64,000 bases of DNA, taken from Microbulbifer hydrolyticus. GTDB taxonomy: Bacteria > Pseudomonadota > Gammaproteobacteria > Pseudomonadales > Cellvibrionaceae. The stretch is from NCBI RefSeq assembly GCF_009931115.1, contig NZ_CP047491.1:2741501-2805500 (forward strand), given 5' to 3'. This document shows positions 16,986 to 26,726 of the stretch, piece by piece (the first letter of the stretch is position 1; each line of letters starts with the position of its first letter). The notes beneath the pieces are model-generated. The model saw only the letters and a list, made by a program, of their open reading frames with translations. It was not told the origin of the DNA and did not search any database. The translations under genes were made by a program, and so were the position numbers.

Positions 16986-17663
16986 TCAGCCCGCGGCAGC
17001 GCTGAATCGATAGCCGCGCCCGCGCAGGGTTTCAATCGGCTTGACACCGCCGGCGGCATCGAGCTTCTTGCGCAAACGACCGATAAATACCTCGATCACA
17101 TTGCTGTCGCGATCACAGTCCTGCTCATAGATATGTTCGGTAAGGGTGGTTTTCGATACGACTTCGTCCGGGTGCAGCATCAGGTATTCCAGTACCTTGT
17201 ACTCGAAGGAAGTGAGTTCCAGCTCATCGCCGGACACCTTCACCCGTTGCGCGCTGGTATCCAGCTCAATGGGGCCGGCATTGATTGTGGGCGATGAGAA
17301 ACCGGCAGAGCGGCGCACCAGTGCGTTCAGTCGTGCCAGCAGCTCCTCGGTATGGAAAGGTTTGGTCAGGTAGTCATCACCACCTGCTTCCAGCCCACGC
17401 ACCCGCTCCTGCCAGTGCCCCCGCGCGGTGAGAATCAGGATGGGAAAATGGTGGGACTCCTTGCGCAGGGTTTCGATGACCTGGATACCGTCTACTTTCG
17501 GCAGTCCGAGGTCCATGATCGCCACGTCGTACGGGTACTCACGGCCCAGGTAGAGCGCCTCTTCGCCATCCGGCGCCTCGTCCACGGTGTATCCTGCTTT
17601 GCGCAGGGAAACAGCCAGTTGCTCCCGCAGGGCATATTCATCTTCCACCAGCAATACGCGCAT
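16986..17663 (-). CDS. OmpR/PhoP-family response regulator
   Basis: A 225-residue regulator with a receiver domain (acidic pocket VEDE, phospho-acceptor Asp51 in IMDLGLP, Lys in YLTKPFH) and a C-terminal winged helix ending in VFIGRLRKKLDA...ETLRGRGYRF, as in PhoP and QseB. AGAGGAA stands before the ATG. It is cotranscribed with the kinase and follows a PepSY-domain gene by 36 bp. Regulators of this class bind tandem half-sites in 11-bp phase, and such a repeat exists upstream at 18809-18828. Confidence 0.92.
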   Translation of the reverse strand: MRVLLVEDEYALREQLAVSLRKAGYTVDEAPDGEEALYLGREYPYDVAIMDLGLPKVDGIQVIETLRKESHHFPILILTARGHWQERVRGLEAGGDDYLTKPFHTEELLARLNALVRRSAGFSSPTINAGPIELDTSAQRVKVSGDELELTSFEYKVLEYLMLHPDEVVSKTTLTEHIYEQDCDRDSNVIEVFIGRLRKKLDAAGGVKPIETLRGRGYRFSAAAG

Positions 17664-17699
17664 ATAAGTTCCTCTGCCTGTTCTCTATCGGTGGGACCC

Positions 17700-18062
17700 T
17701 CAGCGGGAAATCCGCCCGCTCGCTTTATCCACAAACACCACATAGACCTGACTCTTGTCAGAAAGTCCCTTCACCCGGTACATCGCCCGGCCGTTCCGCT
17801 GCACTTCGCTGATCGCCAGGATCTTGCCGCCGTAGCGTTTCTTCACGATGGCTGCCGCCTGATCCCGGGAAACCCCGCGGTTCTGCATACGGATACTGGC
17901 GAGAGGCTGCACCTTGAGGTAACCCGGCCCGCGTTGTGCCGGCTGCGAAACTGCAGCCCGCAAATCCACCTGCTGGCCGGCATAGAGCGGTGAGGCAAAC
18001 AGCGCGGCGCACAGGCCCGTCACCAGTACCATCGCAGCCATTCGGATAGCGGGAAGTTTCAC
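17700..18062 (-). CDS. Exported PepSY-domain protein
   Basis: A 120-residue protein with a signal peptide (about 1-28, ending SPLYA) and a C-terminal PepSY-type repeat. GVSRDQAAAIVKKRYGGKILAISEVQRNG is followed by YRVKGLSDKSQVYVVFVDKASG, the usual helix then three-strand pattern. PepSY proteins often sit beside two-component systems and may modulate the sensor or a peptidase. The GTG start has AGGAG upstream. It lies directly before the response regulator and is probably the first or second gene of that operon. Confidence 0.8.
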   Translation of the reverse strand: MKLPAIRMAAMVLVTGLCAALFASPLYAGQQVDLRAAVSQPAQRGPGYLKVQPLASIRMQNRGVSRDQAAAIVKKRYGGKILAISEVQRNGRAMYRVKGLSDKSQVYVVFVDKASGRISR

Positions 18063-18087
18063 AATGCAGCTCCTGTTATATTGCTAA

Positions 18088-18116
18088 CGCCGGTCAGTGT
18101 CATCAAAGGACCGGCG
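18088..18116. other. 8-bp inverted repeat at the glycine-zipper/PepSY junction
   Basis: CGCCGGTC (18088-18095) and GACCGGCG (18109-18116) form a perfect hairpin whose loop contains the stop codon of the glycine-zipper gene. On the minus strand no strong T-run follows (TTAGCAATAT), so it may act as a partial terminator or an mRNA stability element between the two genes rather than a full stop. Confidence 0.45.
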
Positions 18117-18687
18117 TGACATCTACGCGAACCCGGATTCTATCTCCAGGATGCCGATCAGTGCGAGTCAGATATTCCTGACCGTTATAACGGTAGTTTA
18201 CGTCATATCCTATCAATTCCCGGCGGCTGCTGACTTGCTCCACCACCTGACAGCGCTGCTCGGTGCCTACCTGCACCGGTGCATTGTGCCGGCTGATGGC
18301 CCCGCCGATGGCCGCACCCACCGCGGCACCGGCGACCATACCCGCGCCCTTGTTACCGCGGTGGTAATGCCTGCGATGGTGACGACCGTGGCGATACCCC
18401 TTGACCGCGTTGCGCCCTACAGCGGCGCCGATCAGGCCACCGATCAGTGCCCCGGCGGGTGAAGGTTGTTGGTAGGTTACGGTCTGGTCCCAGCACTGGG
18501 TGCGCGGCTCTACGACCTGAATGTCGTTATAGATGGGGGTAACGCCAGTGACGATCGCGTAATCGTAGCCATCCTGGCCCTGGTAGTAGCCGCTCTCACC
18601 GGCGCTGGAATGGGCGCTGACACCCACCAGGCTGGCGGTCAGGCCGGCAAACGCCAGTTGCTTGAAAAAAGTGTGTATCTTGACCAT
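18103..18687 (-). CDS. Glycine-zipper 2TM envelope protein
   Basis: A 194-residue exported protein with a signal peptide (about 1-28) and two glycine-zipper segments, GALIGGLIGAAVG and GAGMVAGAAVGAAIGGAIS, separated by a His/Arg-rich linker (GYRHGRHHRRHYHRG). This layout is that of the Rickettsia 17-kDa antigen-like family. The C-terminal third has a conserved CQVVEQ...YDVNYRYNGQEY pattern. The ATG at 18687 has GGGAG upstream; a longer frame to 18741 adds residues that do not fit a signal peptide. It is probably anchored in the envelope. The basic histidine linker might bind metal or lipid A phosphate (speculative). Confidence 0.78.
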   Translation of the reverse strand: MVKIHTFFKQLAFAGLTASLVGVSAHSSAGESGYYQGQDGYDYAIVTGVTPIYNDIQVVEPRTQCWDQTVTYQQPSPAGALIGGLIGAAVGRNAVKGYRHGRHHRRHYHRGNKGAGMVAGAAVGAAIGGAISRHNAPVQVGTEQRCQVVEQVSSRRELIGYDVNYRYNGQEYLTRTDRHPGDRIRVRVDVTPVL

Positions 18688-18808
18688 GTTCCATGCTCCC
18701 TGAGACCCGGAAAACAGCACCTGTTGTGACCGCCCCGACACTAAATTTCGGGGCTGGGCGCCTGTTTACTGACCTTTTCGGCCGATGGGAGCACTTTAAT
18801 GGGCACTG

Positions 18809-18828
18809 CCTGAATCCTTCCTGAATCC
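18809..18828 (-). promoter_or_regulatory. Tandem 9-bp direct repeat, candidate response-regulator box
   Basis: CCTGAATCC occurs twice with a two-base spacer (18809-18817 and 18820-18828), an exact 11-bp period. OmpR/PhoP-type regulators bind such tandem half-sites. It is about 120 bp upstream of the glycine-zipper gene, which heads the run glycine-zipper, PepSY, response regulator, kinase. A possible -10 (TTAAAG) lies about one turn downstream on the minus strand. The identity of the binding protein is inferred from position only. Confidence 0.5.
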
Positions 18829-18861
18829 CGGCGGTATTTGGCAGTAAGCGTCTGGGGGCAA

Positions 18862-19320
18862 TCACTCGCGATTGGCAATCGCGGCCACCGCCTCGGACAG
18901 GGATTCGGCCGATTGCGGCCCTACCAGTGTTCTTCGCCACTGGCCGTTTGCATCGATGATCAGGGTAGACGGGAGTACCTGCGGCATTGGCTGCCCCCAG
19001 CGTCCCTGCGGCGCGGCCGCCAACAACGGGAACGCAATGCCAAACTTGTCCGCCTGCCTGCGCACCTGCTCTGCCGGTAACTGATCGAAATTGATCCCCA
19101 GCACCAGGACCTGGTCGCGGTGCTCACGGTAGAACCTGTTCAATTCCGGGATCTCCTCGCGACAGGGCGCGCACCACTCGGCCCAGTAGTTCACCAGCAG
19201 GATCTTGCCATCGCCGGATAGTGATTCGCCATCCAGGGACCGCAACCCGCCAGCATGACGCTCACACCCGGCCACCACCAGGCCAATGAGCAATAAAACA
19301 ACGGATAGTGATGCGCGCAT
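18862..19320 (-). CDS. TlpA-family thiol-disulfide lipoprotein
   Basis: A 152-residue protein with a lipoprotein signal ending in V-A-G-Cys19 and a thioredoxin-like TlpA domain. The active site WCAPC holds Cys50 and Cys53, and the cis-Pro loop is VLPSTLIID. It should act as a membrane-tethered periplasmic thiol reductase, possibly in cytochrome c maturation or oxidative protection. The reading frame stays open far upstream inside the neighbouring gene, but the ATG at 19320 starts the signal peptide. The gap to the YihY-like gene upstream is only four bases. Confidence 0.86.
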   Translation of the reverse strand: MRASLSVVLLLIGLVVAGCERHAGGLRSLDGESLSGDGKILLVNYWAEWCAPCREEIPELNRFYREHRDQVLVLGINFDQLPAEQVRRQADKFGIAFPLLAAAPQGRWGQPMPQVLPSTLIIDANGQWRRTLVGPQSAESLSEAVAAIANRE

Positions 19321-19324
19321 GGAT

Positions 19325-20704
19325 TCAGGACTTGGCTGTTTTGCTGGATGCTTTCCCACCACGGGCATTGCGGCTGCTCCCTTTCGAGGAAGATTTATTC
19401 TCTTTGTGTGTGCTGTTTGGAGCATCGTTACTCGCCGCTTCCGCAGCGTTGGCCTCCACGCTGGCATCGACCGACTTCTCCAGCATTTCCTTCGCCATGG
19501 ACTCGCGGAACAGGTCGCCGAGACTCTGGGAAAGATGATCGCGGGAAAAGTCGCGGGCTTCGCGGAAGCGCGCATCCACCTCCCGGTACCAGGGCCGCTG
19601 CAGTAATTCACGATGTCCGCTTTCAGGTAGCGGTGCCGGGTGCAGCCAGTCCACCATCTGCTGCAGGGAGATGGAATCCAGGTCGCGCACCAGCACGTAG
19701 TCATTGCGTTCGGTCTGCGCAATAACCTGGTTGGACTGCAGCACTTCGCGGATATGCCGCCACTGCGAAGGCCGGATGCCTGCGCGGGAGATATCCTGTT
19801 CGCGCACCGGCTCCCCCTTCTGGTAGTTGCAGAAAAACTTCCACAGCAACGACAGGGTGGCGACCAGGTCAGAATACCGTCGCCCCTGCGCCGCCGCATG
19901 GTAGGCAGAAAGCGTACGCACCAACACGCAACCGGCCAGCACGATCATCCACATCAGATAAATCCAGATGAGGAACAGAGGCACAAACGCAAACGCGCCG
20001 TAAATCGCCTGCACCGAACTGCGCGCGACAATCGCGCCGAAGAGATATTTCGCCGCCTCAAAGGCAAATGCGGTAATCACGCCACCGGCAAGGCCGTGGC
20101 GTAGCGGCACACGACAATTGGGAACGGCGACGAATAACAGGGTGAAAGCAATAGCGGTGAAGATCCACGGCAGTACCCGCAACACAATTGGCAGAACCCC
20201 GAGGCTGTCGTTCTGGGCGAGCACCTTCTGTGAAAACAGATAAGTAGTGGCCGCCATACCGGCGCCCAGCAGAATCGGCCCCAGGCTGAGAATTGCCCAG
20301 TAAAGAAGAAAGCTGGAAACCCCACGGCGCCCTTTGGGGATATCCCAGATGGCATTAAACGTGTTTTCGATGTTCTTCAGCATGAAGCCCGCAGTAAGCA
20401 ACAACAGACCGATACCGGCACCGGTCAGACGCTGGGCCTGTGAGGAAAAACTGTTGATGTACTCCTGCACGTCGCGCCCACTCTCAGGCACGAAATGAGA
20501 AAAAATCTGCTGCTGGATTTTACTTTCGAGGCCTGCGAAATCCGGAAACAGGGAGAGCATCGCATAGCTCACCGTCACCAGCGGAACAATCGCAAACAGA
20601 GTCATGTAAGTCAGGGCAGCGGCATTCTGGCGGCAGTTCTTTTCGTTGAATACGGTCCAGAGGGAGGCAAAAAACCGACGCCAGCGGTGCACCATTTCAG
20701 TCAT
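19325..20704 (-). CDS. YihY/UPF0761-family inner membrane protein
   Basis: A roughly 459-residue protein with the YihY (UPF0761, once called RNase BN) core of six helices: AALTYMTLFAIVPLV, GLLLLTAGFMLKNIENT, FLLYWAILSLGPILL and later AIYGAFAFVPLFLIW. A cytoplasmic tail follows, ending in a Lys/Ser-rich segment. The ATG at 20704 is chosen because the family starts with a short basic stretch there; an upstream ATG at 20797 would add 31 residues. Function is unknown; the old RNase BN name is not supported for this family. It is probably cotranscribed with the TlpA gene. Confidence 0.85.
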   Translation of the reverse strand: MTEMVHRWRRFFASLWTVFNEKNCRQNAAALTYMTLFAIVPLVTVSYAMLSLFPDFAGLESKIQQQIFSHFVPESGRDVQEYINSFSSQAQRLTGAGIGLLLLTAGFMLKNIENTFNAIWDIPKGRRGVSSFLLYWAILSLGPILLGAGMAATTYLFSQKVLAQNDSLGVLPIVLRVLPWIFTAIAFTLLFVAVPNCRVPLRHGLAGGVITAFAFEAAKYLFGAIVARSSVQAIYGAFAFVPLFLIWIYLMWMIVLAGCVLVRTLSAYHAAAQGRRYSDLVATLSLLWKFFCNYQKGEPVREQDISRAGIRPSQWRHIREVLQSNQVIAQTERNDYVLVRDLDSISLQQMVDWLHPAPLPESGHRELLQRPWYREVDARFREARDFSRDHLSQSLGDLFRESMAKEMLEKSVDASVEANAAEAASNDAPNSTHKENKSSSKGSSRNARGGKASSKTAKS

Positions 20705-20839
20705 GGGTCTTCTCAGTTTGTTATATAGCCATGTGTGCCGGATTCTCGAATGAATCCGACCAAATACGCCGTGCAACCTGTCTAAAAAATACGCCATACC
20801 CCAGCGTAGTCCACGTTTTACACAGGTTCATGGACGGCC

Positions 20840-20853
20840 AACAGTCACCTGTT
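20840..20853. promoter_or_regulatory. Inverted repeat AACAG-N4-CTGTT upstream of arsC
   Basis: A 14-bp inverted repeat ending on the first base of a TAGAAT -10-like hexamer (20853-20858), 35 bp before the ArsC-family start. The overlap with a possible -10 suggests an operator, but no regulator is recognised and no good -35 is visible. Confidence 0.3.
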
Positions 20854-20887
20854 AGAATACGCCAAACCTTAACAGGATACCCCTTCG

Positions 20888-22237
<1,350 letters not shown>

Positions 22238-22270
22238 CGAATCAACAGACCGACACAAGGAGTTTCAGGT

Positions 22271-24139
22271 TTGACTGAAGCAACTCGCCACCGCGGACCT
22301 GTCCGCCGCTTTTTCGGTGCCATTGGCGGCGCCATCACCTGGCTGCGCCGGGTATTTACCAACCTGCTGTTCCTGTTGATCCTGCTGTTTATCGGTGTCG
22401 CCATTTTCGGCGGTGAAGAACGTATCACCGTACCGCAAGGCGCTGCACTGAAAGTCGCTCCCGGCGGTTTTCTGGTTGATGAAGTCAGCCAGCCCAGCGG
22501 CATTCCCGGATTCCTCGGCGGCCCTTCCAGACCCCCGGAGACTCGCGTCAAAGACCTGGTGGACGCCATCGACCGCGCCGCCAACGACAAACGTATTGCT
22601 GCGCTGGTACTGGAACTCGATTACCTCGCAGGCGCCAGTCTCAGTAAACTGGAAGAAGTCGGTGAAGCCGTACGGCGCTTCAAGGCCAGCGAAAAGCCGG
22701 TCTACGCCATCGGTGACAACTTCACCCAGGGGCAATACTTTCTCGCCAGCCATGCCGACAAGGTCTACCTGAACCCGATGGGTTCACTGCTGCTCACGGG
22801 CTTTGGCAGTTACCGCAACTACTACAAAAGTGCCCTCGACAAGCTGAAAATCAACTTCCACGTGTTCCGTGTGGGGGATTACAAAGACTTTATCGAGCCC
22901 TATACCCGCGATGACATGTCTCCCGCCTCTAGGGAAAACAATGCGCGCTGGTTGCATCAGTTATGGAGCGAGTACACCGAACAGGTCACCGGCCTGCGCA
23001 ACCTGCCGCCCAACGCCGTGGACAACTACGTCGCCGACATGCCGCAAAACCTGCGCGCCGAAGGCGGTAGCTGGGCGAAAGCCGCCCTCGCCAACCAGTT
23101 TGTCGACAAGCTCCTCACCCGCCGCGCCGCTATGGCGGAAATGCAGGAGCTGGTCGGTGTCAGCGATGCCGACAAGTCCCAGTACAAACATATCAACGCG
23201 ATGGATTACCTGCGCCATACCAAATTGGCCGACCTTTCCGATCCCCATTTGAAAAGTGACAAAATCGGCCTGATCAGTGCCGCCGGCGCCATCATCGATG
23301 GCGAAGCCCCCCCCGGACAGATCGGCAGCGCAAGTCTGGGCAAACTGATTGCTGAGGCACGCGAGAAAAAAGTCAAAGCCCTGGTACTGCGTATCGATAG
23401 CCCCGGAGGCTCCGCTTTCGCCTCCGAAGCCATCCGCCAGGAGCTGCTCGCCACCCGTGAAGCCGGTATCCCGGTGGTTATTTCCATGGGGAGCGTCGCC
23501 GCTTCTGGTGGCTACTGGATTGCGGCCGGTGGCGACCGCATTTGGGCCTCTCCGTCCACCATCACCGGCTCAATCGGCGTATTTGGCGCCTTCCCCACCT
23601 TTGAGGATTCCCTCGAGCACCTGGGTATCTATAACGACGGCGTCGGCACTACCGAGCTGGCCGGCACCATGCGGCTGGACCGCGCGCTGCCGGAGGCGGC
23701 CGCGGACATACTGCAACAGGGGGTGGAGCACACCTATGCGCAGTTCCTCCAGCTGGTAGCGGAAGCCCGCAGCAGTACCCCTCAGGAGATCCACAAGATT
23801 GCCCAGGGGCAGGTATGGACCGGACGCGCCGCACACAAACTGGGGCTGGTGGATGAATTGGGCAACCTCAAGGATGCCATTGCCGACGCCGCCCAGATCG
23901 CCAAGCTGGAAAACTACGACGTGGTTGAAATTCAGCGAGAGCTGACGCCCAGCGAAAAGATCATGCGTGCCCTGGCTGAAAATGTGGATGCCAAAATTGC
24001 CGCCAGTGTGGAGCAGAACCTCCCCCTCGGAGCCTGGTTCAGCAGCTTGCAACCGGCCTTGCAGCCGCTTGCGGAACTGAAGTCCTTCAAGGATCCACGC
24101 GCCCTTTATGTGCGCTGCATGCACTGCGTCGCACCCTGA
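22271..24139 (+). CDS. sppA: Signal peptide peptidase SppA, 67-kDa type
   Basis: A 622-residue inner-membrane serine protease that degrades cleaved signal peptides. It has one N-terminal membrane helix (about 30-47) and two tandem ClpP-like domains. The catalytic dyad of the E. coli enzyme is conserved: Lys205 in VGDYKDFIEP (first domain) and Ser412 in SVAASGGYW (second domain). The TTG start at 22271 has AAGGAG at good spacing. It is 33 bp after DUF2069 and likely in the arsC-wrbA-DUF2069 transcript. Confidence 0.94.
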   Translation: MTEATRHRGPVRRFFGAIGGAITWLRRVFTNLLFLLILLFIGVAIFGGEERITVPQGAALKVAPGGFLVDEVSQPSGIPGFLGGPSRPPETRVKDLVDAIDRAANDKRIAALVLELDYLAGASLSKLEEVGEAVRRFKASEKPVYAIGDNFTQGQYFLASHADKVYLNPMGSLLLTGFGSYRNYYKSALDKLKINFHVFRVGDYKDFIEPYTRDDMSPASRENNARWLHQLWSEYTEQVTGLRNLPPNAVDNYVADMPQNLRAEGGSWAKAALANQFVDKLLTRRAAMAEMQELVGVSDADKSQYKHINAMDYLRHTKLADLSDPHLKSDKIGLISAAGAIIDGEAPPGQIGSASLGKLIAEAREKKVKALVLRIDSPGGSAFASEAIRQELLATREAGIPVVISMGSVAASGGYWIAAGGDRIWASPSTITGSIGVFGAFPTFEDSLEHLGIYNDGVGTTELAGTMRLDRALPEAAADILQQGVEHTYAQFLQLVAEARSSTPQEIHKIAQGQVWTGRAAHKLGLVDELGNLKDAIADAAQIAKLENYDVVEIQRELTPSEKIMRALAENVDAKIAASVEQNLPLGAWFSSLQPALQPLAELKSFKDPRALYVRCMHCVAP

Positions 24140-24548
24140 TTCGATAAATTCCTGCTGTGCCCTCGTACAGCAAAAAATGTGCGATCTCCGGCCGTAAAAC
24201 GGTCGGGGATTGCTTTCCTCCCGTTGCTGCGCCCTTCTCCTGCCCCGTGTCCCACCCACCGCCTTACCAGACTATTCCCCTGCCACTATGCAGTCCGGTC
24301 GCCCAGGTTGCACCACAATGGCTCAGCTCGAAAACCTGCAGGGAGTCAACGCCCCATTATGACGCACCAATTCCCCGCCGTTTCACGGTCCCTGACCAAC
24401 ACAATGAATTACTCGCCAATCAACCGGCTACAAGCACCGTCGTAGCTCACTTTTCTCCGTCTGGCACTATTTTTGGATTGAGGTAATAGAGAGAAAGCAA
24501 TAACGACCATTTAAATAAACGATAAAGTTCTGACCAACTCGGAAACTA
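24140..24548. other. Intergenic region between sppA and the glucosylglycerate cluster
   Basis: 409 bp with no convincing gene. CCGGCCG/CGGTCGG around 24188-24206 forms a 7-bp hairpin with one wobble pair, followed by a weak T-rich stretch, a possible sppA terminator. The last 80 bp are AT-rich and should hold the promoter of the downstream operon. TTGAGG at about 24479 is the best -35, but the -10 is poor. A CTGT-N8-ACAG match at 24155-24170 is judged a chance hit. Confidence 0.55.
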
Positions 24549-25427
24549 ATGACAGAAACAAAGAGCGCGGCGTACAACTCTTCGGATTTTCAATGGCTGG
24601 TCGCCAGCGACCTCGACGGCACCTTACTGGACCACTTCAGCTATTCCCACCTGCCAGCGAACGACACCCTGGAAAAACTCGAGTCCAGCGGTATACCGGT
24701 GATTCTCAACAGCAGCAAAACTCGCGACGAGATGCTGGAGCTGCGCCGGGCGCTCAACAACGAACATCCCTTTATTGTGGAAAATGGCTCGGCCATTTTC
24801 ATTCCGCAGGGCTACTTCCCCCAAAGACCAGAGTTCGCGCGCGAGGAGTCGGGCTTTTGGATCGTCGAGCCCGGTGCGCGGCGCGATGACATTCTCGCCT
24901 TCCTGCAGCAAGATGGCGAAAAACACGGTGCGCCCTATCTCAACTTCGCAGCCGCCTCTACCGCAGAAATCGTCGCCGCGACCGGGCTTACCAGTGCCGA
25001 GGCGGAAAAGGCCAACCAGCGCAATTACTCCGAGCCCCTGCTGTGGCAGGGGGATGAACAGGAAAAACTCGCCTTTATTGCACGCGCCAACGCCTCCGGG
25101 TTCGCCACCCTTCAGGGCGGACGCTTCCTGCACGTACTGGGGCAGACCGACAAAGGGCGCGCCACGCAATTACTCAAGAAAGCCTACCAGCACTATACCG
25201 ATCGCGAATGCCGCCTGATCGCCAGCGGTGACGGCCCAAACGATCTCGACATGCTCAGGGTGGCAGACATTGCCGTTATCGTTCGCTCTCCGGCACACCC
25301 TCCACCGAGCCTCCCCCACCACCCACACCTGATCGTTACCCGGGAGACAGGCCCACGCGGGTGGGCAGAGGCCATCGAAGAGATTTTCACTACCGACTCC
25401 AAGCATTCCGCGAACATTCGAATGTAA
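24549..25427 (+). CDS. Mannosyl/glucosyl-3-phosphoglycerate phosphatase, HAD-IIB family
   Basis: A 292-residue HAD phosphatase. Motif I is ASDLDGTLLD with the two catalytic aspartates, motif II is ILNSSKTRDEM, and motif IV is SGDGPNDLDMLRVAD. This arrangement, with FIVENGSAIFIP in the IIB cap region, is that of mannosyl-3-phosphoglycerate phosphatase. Next to a GpgS-type synthase it most likely dephosphorylates glucosyl-3-phosphoglycerate to glucosylglycerate, a compatible solute. It is the first gene of a three-gene plus-strand cluster, with 27 bp to the next gene. Confidence 0.84.
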   Translation: MTETKSAAYNSSDFQWLVASDLDGTLLDHFSYSHLPANDTLEKLESSGIPVILNSSKTRDEMLELRRALNNEHPFIVENGSAIFIPQGYFPQRPEFAREESGFWIVEPGARRDDILAFLQQDGEKHGAPYLNFAAASTAEIVAATGLTSAEAEKANQRNYSEPLLWQGDEQEKLAFIARANASGFATLQGGRFLHVLGQTDKGRATQLLKKAYQHYTDRECRLIASGDGPNDLDMLRVADIAVIVRSPAHPPPSLPHHPHLIVTRETGPRGWAEAIEEIFTTDSKHSANIRM

Positions 25428-25454
25428 ACAGACCCGAAATAAAGGAAGCAAACC

Positions 25455-26678
25455 GTGACCGACTTTTTTCAGAATGGCGACATCACGACCCTGCACAATC
25501 TCTCCAACCGCAGCCTGGAAGACATGGAAGCGGATCTGGTCCGTTTTTCCAAGCACCGCCCGATGTCGCTGTTGTTGCCTTCACTCTATTCGGAGCTGGA
25601 AGGCGAAGCGCTGCCGAAGATCCTCGATATCCTGGCAGATGTGCCCTACCTTTCCGAAATCGTGATCGGCCTGGATCGCGCGGATGAATCCCAGTACCGC
25701 GATGCGTTAAAGCAGTTCAGCGTCCTGCCGCAGCATGTCCGGGTTCTGTGGAACGATGGTCCACGCCTGCGCGAGCTGGACGCACAGCTGAAGAGCGACG
25801 GCCTCGCCCCCAAGGAAGCAGGTAAAGGGCGCAATGTCTGGTATTGCCTGGGTTATATCCTGGCCTCAGGCCGTGGTGAGGCGATTGCGCTGCACGACTG
25901 CGACATCGTCACCTACGACCGGATGATGCTGGCGCGCCTGTTTTACCCGATTGCCAATCCCAACTTCAGCTACGAATTCTGCAAAGGGTTTTACTCCCGT
26001 GTCGCCAATGGGAAAATCAATGGCCGCGTATGTCGGCTGCTGGTTACGCCGCTGGTGCGCACCCTGAAAAAGATTTATGGGCACACCCCCTACCTGGAAT
26101 ACATGGATAGTTTCCGCTATTCCCTCGCCGGGGAGTTTTCTTTCCGTCGGGATGTCATCAATGACCTGCGCATCCCCAGCGACTGGGGGCTGGAAATCGG
26201 CGTCCTGTCGGAGATGCACCGCAATTACTCGACCAACCGCCTGTGCCAGGTGGACATAGCGCACGCCTACGACCACAAGCACCAGGATGTTTCCTTCGAT
26301 GATGAACAGGGCGGGCTGTCGAAAATGTCTATCGACATCGCCAAGTCATTTTTTCGCAAGCTCGCCACCCAGGGCACGGTATTCTCATCAGAGACCTTCC
26401 GCAGTATCAAAGCCACCTATTTCCGCGTAGCCCTCGACTTTGTTGAGACCTATCGCAACGATGCCATCATAAATGGCCTGAATTTTGATATTCATAAAGA
26501 AGAGCAGACGGTAGAACTCTTTGCCAGCAACCTGGTGAAGGCGGGACAGGCGTTCCTGGAAAACCCAATGGAAACCCCGTTTATCCCGAGCTGGAACCGC
26601 ATTACCAGTGCCGAGCCCGGGTTCCTGAATCGGCTGCAACAGGCCGTCGAAGCGGATTACGAAGAGTACAACATCTAA
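25455..26678 (+). CDS. Glucosyl-3-phosphoglycerate synthase-like glycosyltransferase
   Basis: A 407-residue GT-A fold transferase. The nucleotide-sugar region begins LLLPSLYSELEGEALPKIL, the metal-binding DxD is in ALHDCDIVTYD, and EYMDSFRYSLAGEFSF and the DWGLEIGVL segment match GpgS-type enzymes. It should transfer glucose from a nucleotide sugar to 3-phosphoglycerate. The GTG start has AAGGA at nine bases. Between a matching phosphatase and a GH13 phosphorylase, the context strongly favours glucosylglycerate. Mannosylglycerate synthesis is the main alternative. Confidence 0.78.
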   Translation: MTDFFQNGDITTLHNLSNRSLEDMEADLVRFSKHRPMSLLLPSLYSELEGEALPKILDILADVPYLSEIVIGLDRADESQYRDALKQFSVLPQHVRVLWNDGPRLRELDAQLKSDGLAPKEAGKGRNVWYCLGYILASGRGEAIALHDCDIVTYDRMMLARLFYPIANPNFSYEFCKGFYSRVANGKINGRVCRLLVTPLVRTLKKIYGHTPYLEYMDSFRYSLAGEFSFRRDVINDLRIPSDWGLEIGVLSEMHRNYSTNRLCQVDIAHAYDHKHQDVSFDDEQGGLSKMSIDIAKSFFRKLATQGTVFSSETFRSIKATYFRVALDFVETYRNDAIINGLNFDIHKEEQTVELFASNLVKAGQAFLENPMETPFIPSWNRITSAEPGFLNRLQQAVEADYEEYNI

Positions 26679-26726
26679 TCCACCAGACTAGTAGCCCGCA
26701 CAAGTTTGAAGCAAAAAAACAACCGC

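Noticed and set aside
24155-24170. Second CTGT-N8-ACAG match, downstream of sppA
   Set aside because: The core GCCCTCGT is GC-rich, unlike real LexA boxes, and no gene starts within 370 bp.
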